Below, one piece after another: positions 5,514 through 6,483 of a stretch of 6,483 nucleotides of DNA. The notes under the pieces were generated by a model that saw nothing but the letters and a program-made list of their open reading frames with translations, made no database searches and had not been told where the DNA came from. The stretch lies in the NCBI GenBank assembly GCA_023436425.1, contig JAEZJD010000187.1:1-6483 (forward strand), written 5' to 3'. Position 1 is the first letter of the stretch; each line of letters opens with the position of its first letter. Both the position numbers and the translations under genes were made by a program. This DNA is from Bacteroidota bacterium (GTDB taxonomy: Bacteria; Bacteroidota; Bacteroidia; Chitinophagales; Chitinophagaceae).

Positions 5514-6483
5514 TTATATTCTTCCTCTCACATTTAACGCATCCCGCAGGCCATTGCCGAGCAAGTTAAATGAGAGCACAAGCAACATTATTGCAAATCC
5601 GGGCGCAAGTGCCAACATTGGATTTTGTGTAATTATGAAATTGTAATTCTCCTTGATCATCAATCCCCAACTTGGTTGGGGAGGTTGCACACCAACGCCC
5701 AGGAAGCTGAGACCTGCTTCTATTACAATTGCAGATGCAAAATTCGCTGCAGCAATGACGAGAATGGGTCCAAAGATATTCGGAAGAATGTGCCGTCCGA
5801 TTATACGAACGTCTGAAAAACCAAGGGCTCTTGCCGCCTCGACGTATTGCAGTTCTTTAGTCGCCATAATCTGTCCACGAACAAGCCTTGCTACATTCAC
5901 CCACATGGTCAATCCCACCGCAATGAATACCTGCCAAAATCCTTTTCCGAGCAGCAGTGTAATTGCGAAAACCAACAAAAGCGTTGGGATACTCCAAATC
6001 ACATTTATCAGCCACATGATTATGTTGTCTGCTCTGCCGCGATAATAACCCGCTATCGAACCCAATAATATTCCGACAGTTAATGAGATGAGCACCGTAA
6101 TCAAACCAACGCTTAAGCTCACCCTCGTTCCAATAATTAACCTGCTCAAAATGTCGCGGCCGTATTTATCAGAACCTAACAGATAATGCTTGGTGATCAC
6201 TGCATTGTCCGCCAGATCTTTTTTGCTATAGACTATGCGTTCCGCTACACCTTCGTCAATAAATTTTTCAGCAACGATGCTGTCGTTAGAAGTGGTGAAT
6301 CTATTGATCGGAATGTATTCAAATGGATCAGGCTTACCGGCGATCATGCGGGAGACCAGGTTTGTTTCTGTTGTCCGGGCTTTTTTTACGAGCAAAAAAT
6401 TTTGCTTAAAACCCGGCTTTTCGCCTCCTATTTCAAGGATAATTCGATTAGCATAAGGTGAAGAATCCGGCGCAATAAAATAT
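5514..6483 (-). CDS. DppC/OppC-type ABC transporter permease (partial, N-terminus off the right edge)
   Basis: The minus-strand frame is open from the TAA at 5514-5516 through 6482, about 322 codons, with no start needed inside the window; the TTG at 6393-6395 is merely an internal Leu codon, since in-frame coding-like sequence (EIGGEKPGFKQNF) precedes it. Numbered from that TTG: HYLLGSDKYGRDILSRLI (70-87) is the conserved segment that precedes the permease core in DppC/OppC proteins. It is followed by hydrophobic helices near 92-117, 124-149, 153-170, 207-229 and 260-281. The EAA loop, EAARALGFSDVRIIGRHILP (186-205), contacts the ATPase. These permeases import peptides, nickel or similar solutes with a partner DppB-type subunit, ATPases and a binding protein; substrate cannot be told here. 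About 100 residues lie before the HYLLGSD motif, more than is usual, probably an extracytoplasmic insert after an unseen first membrane helix. Confidence 0.92.
   Translation of the reverse strand, partial: YFIAPDSSPYANRIILEIGGEKPGFKQNFLLVKKARTTETNLVSRMIAGKPDPFEYIPINRFTTSNDSIVAEKFIDEGVAERIVYSKKDLADNAVITKHYLLGSDKYGRDILSRLIIGTRVSLSVGLITVLISLTVGILLGSIAGYYRGRADNIIMWLINVIWSIPTLLLVFAITLLLGKGFWQVFIAVGLTMWVNVARLVRGQIMATKELQYVEAARALGFSDVRIIGRHILPNIFGPILVIAAANFASAIVIEAGLSFLGVGVQPPQPSWGLMIKENYNFIITQNPMLALAPGFAIMLLVLSFNLLGNGLRDALNVRGRI

Noticed and set aside
5653..6045. Plus-strand 130-residue open frame
   Set aside because: It is antisense to the conserved permease core and has no recognisable domain.
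1..6483. CRISPR array, insertion sequence or defence island
   Set aside because: No spaced direct repeats, transposase, terminal inverted repeats or nuclease-type genes were seen.

Overview
The window looks like a chromosomal segment of a Bacteroidota bacterium, probably close to the Chitinophagales. Evidence: A+T-leaning DNA, weak ribosome binding sites, candidate TAnnTTTG-type -7 boxes, a Bacteroidota-style LptC lipoprotein, an outer-membrane protein whose mature end begins NSPYSRYGLG, and a type III pantothenate kinase. I ran no search; all names come from motifs read by eye.

Layout. 1-366 (minus) is the N-terminal part of a MeaB/ArgK-type GTPase that runs off the left edge. A 148-base divergent spacer follows. 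A plus-strand cluster then runs 515-4653: a WaaE/KdtX-like family 2 glycosyltransferase, a stand-alone Lon N-terminal-domain protein, coaX, a FadL/PorV-like outer-membrane barrel protein and lptC. The last three overlap or nearly touch, which suggests one transcript. Sugar transfer to a glycolipid, an outer-membrane barrel and LPS export give the cluster an envelope theme; coaX (coenzyme A synthesis) and the Lon-N protein are metabolic or housekeeping passengers.

At 4652-4908 is the most unusual part: a structured, apparently non-coding RNA on the minus strand. It has a tRNA-like closing stem and T-arm, a possible H-type pseudoknot, an 11-bp internal helix, its own intrinsic terminator and a candidate promoter. 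I could not assign it to a known class. It partly resembles a tmRNA, but it is only about 170 nt and has no recognisable tag peptide. It is divergent from an Lrp/AsnC-family regulator (5006-5473). The spacer between them carries four copies of a TTCATT-type half-site, which are candidate operators.

The right end (5514-6483, minus) is a DppC/OppC-type ABC transporter permease that is open at the window edge. It converges on the Lrp gene and has a large region ahead of its conserved permease core.
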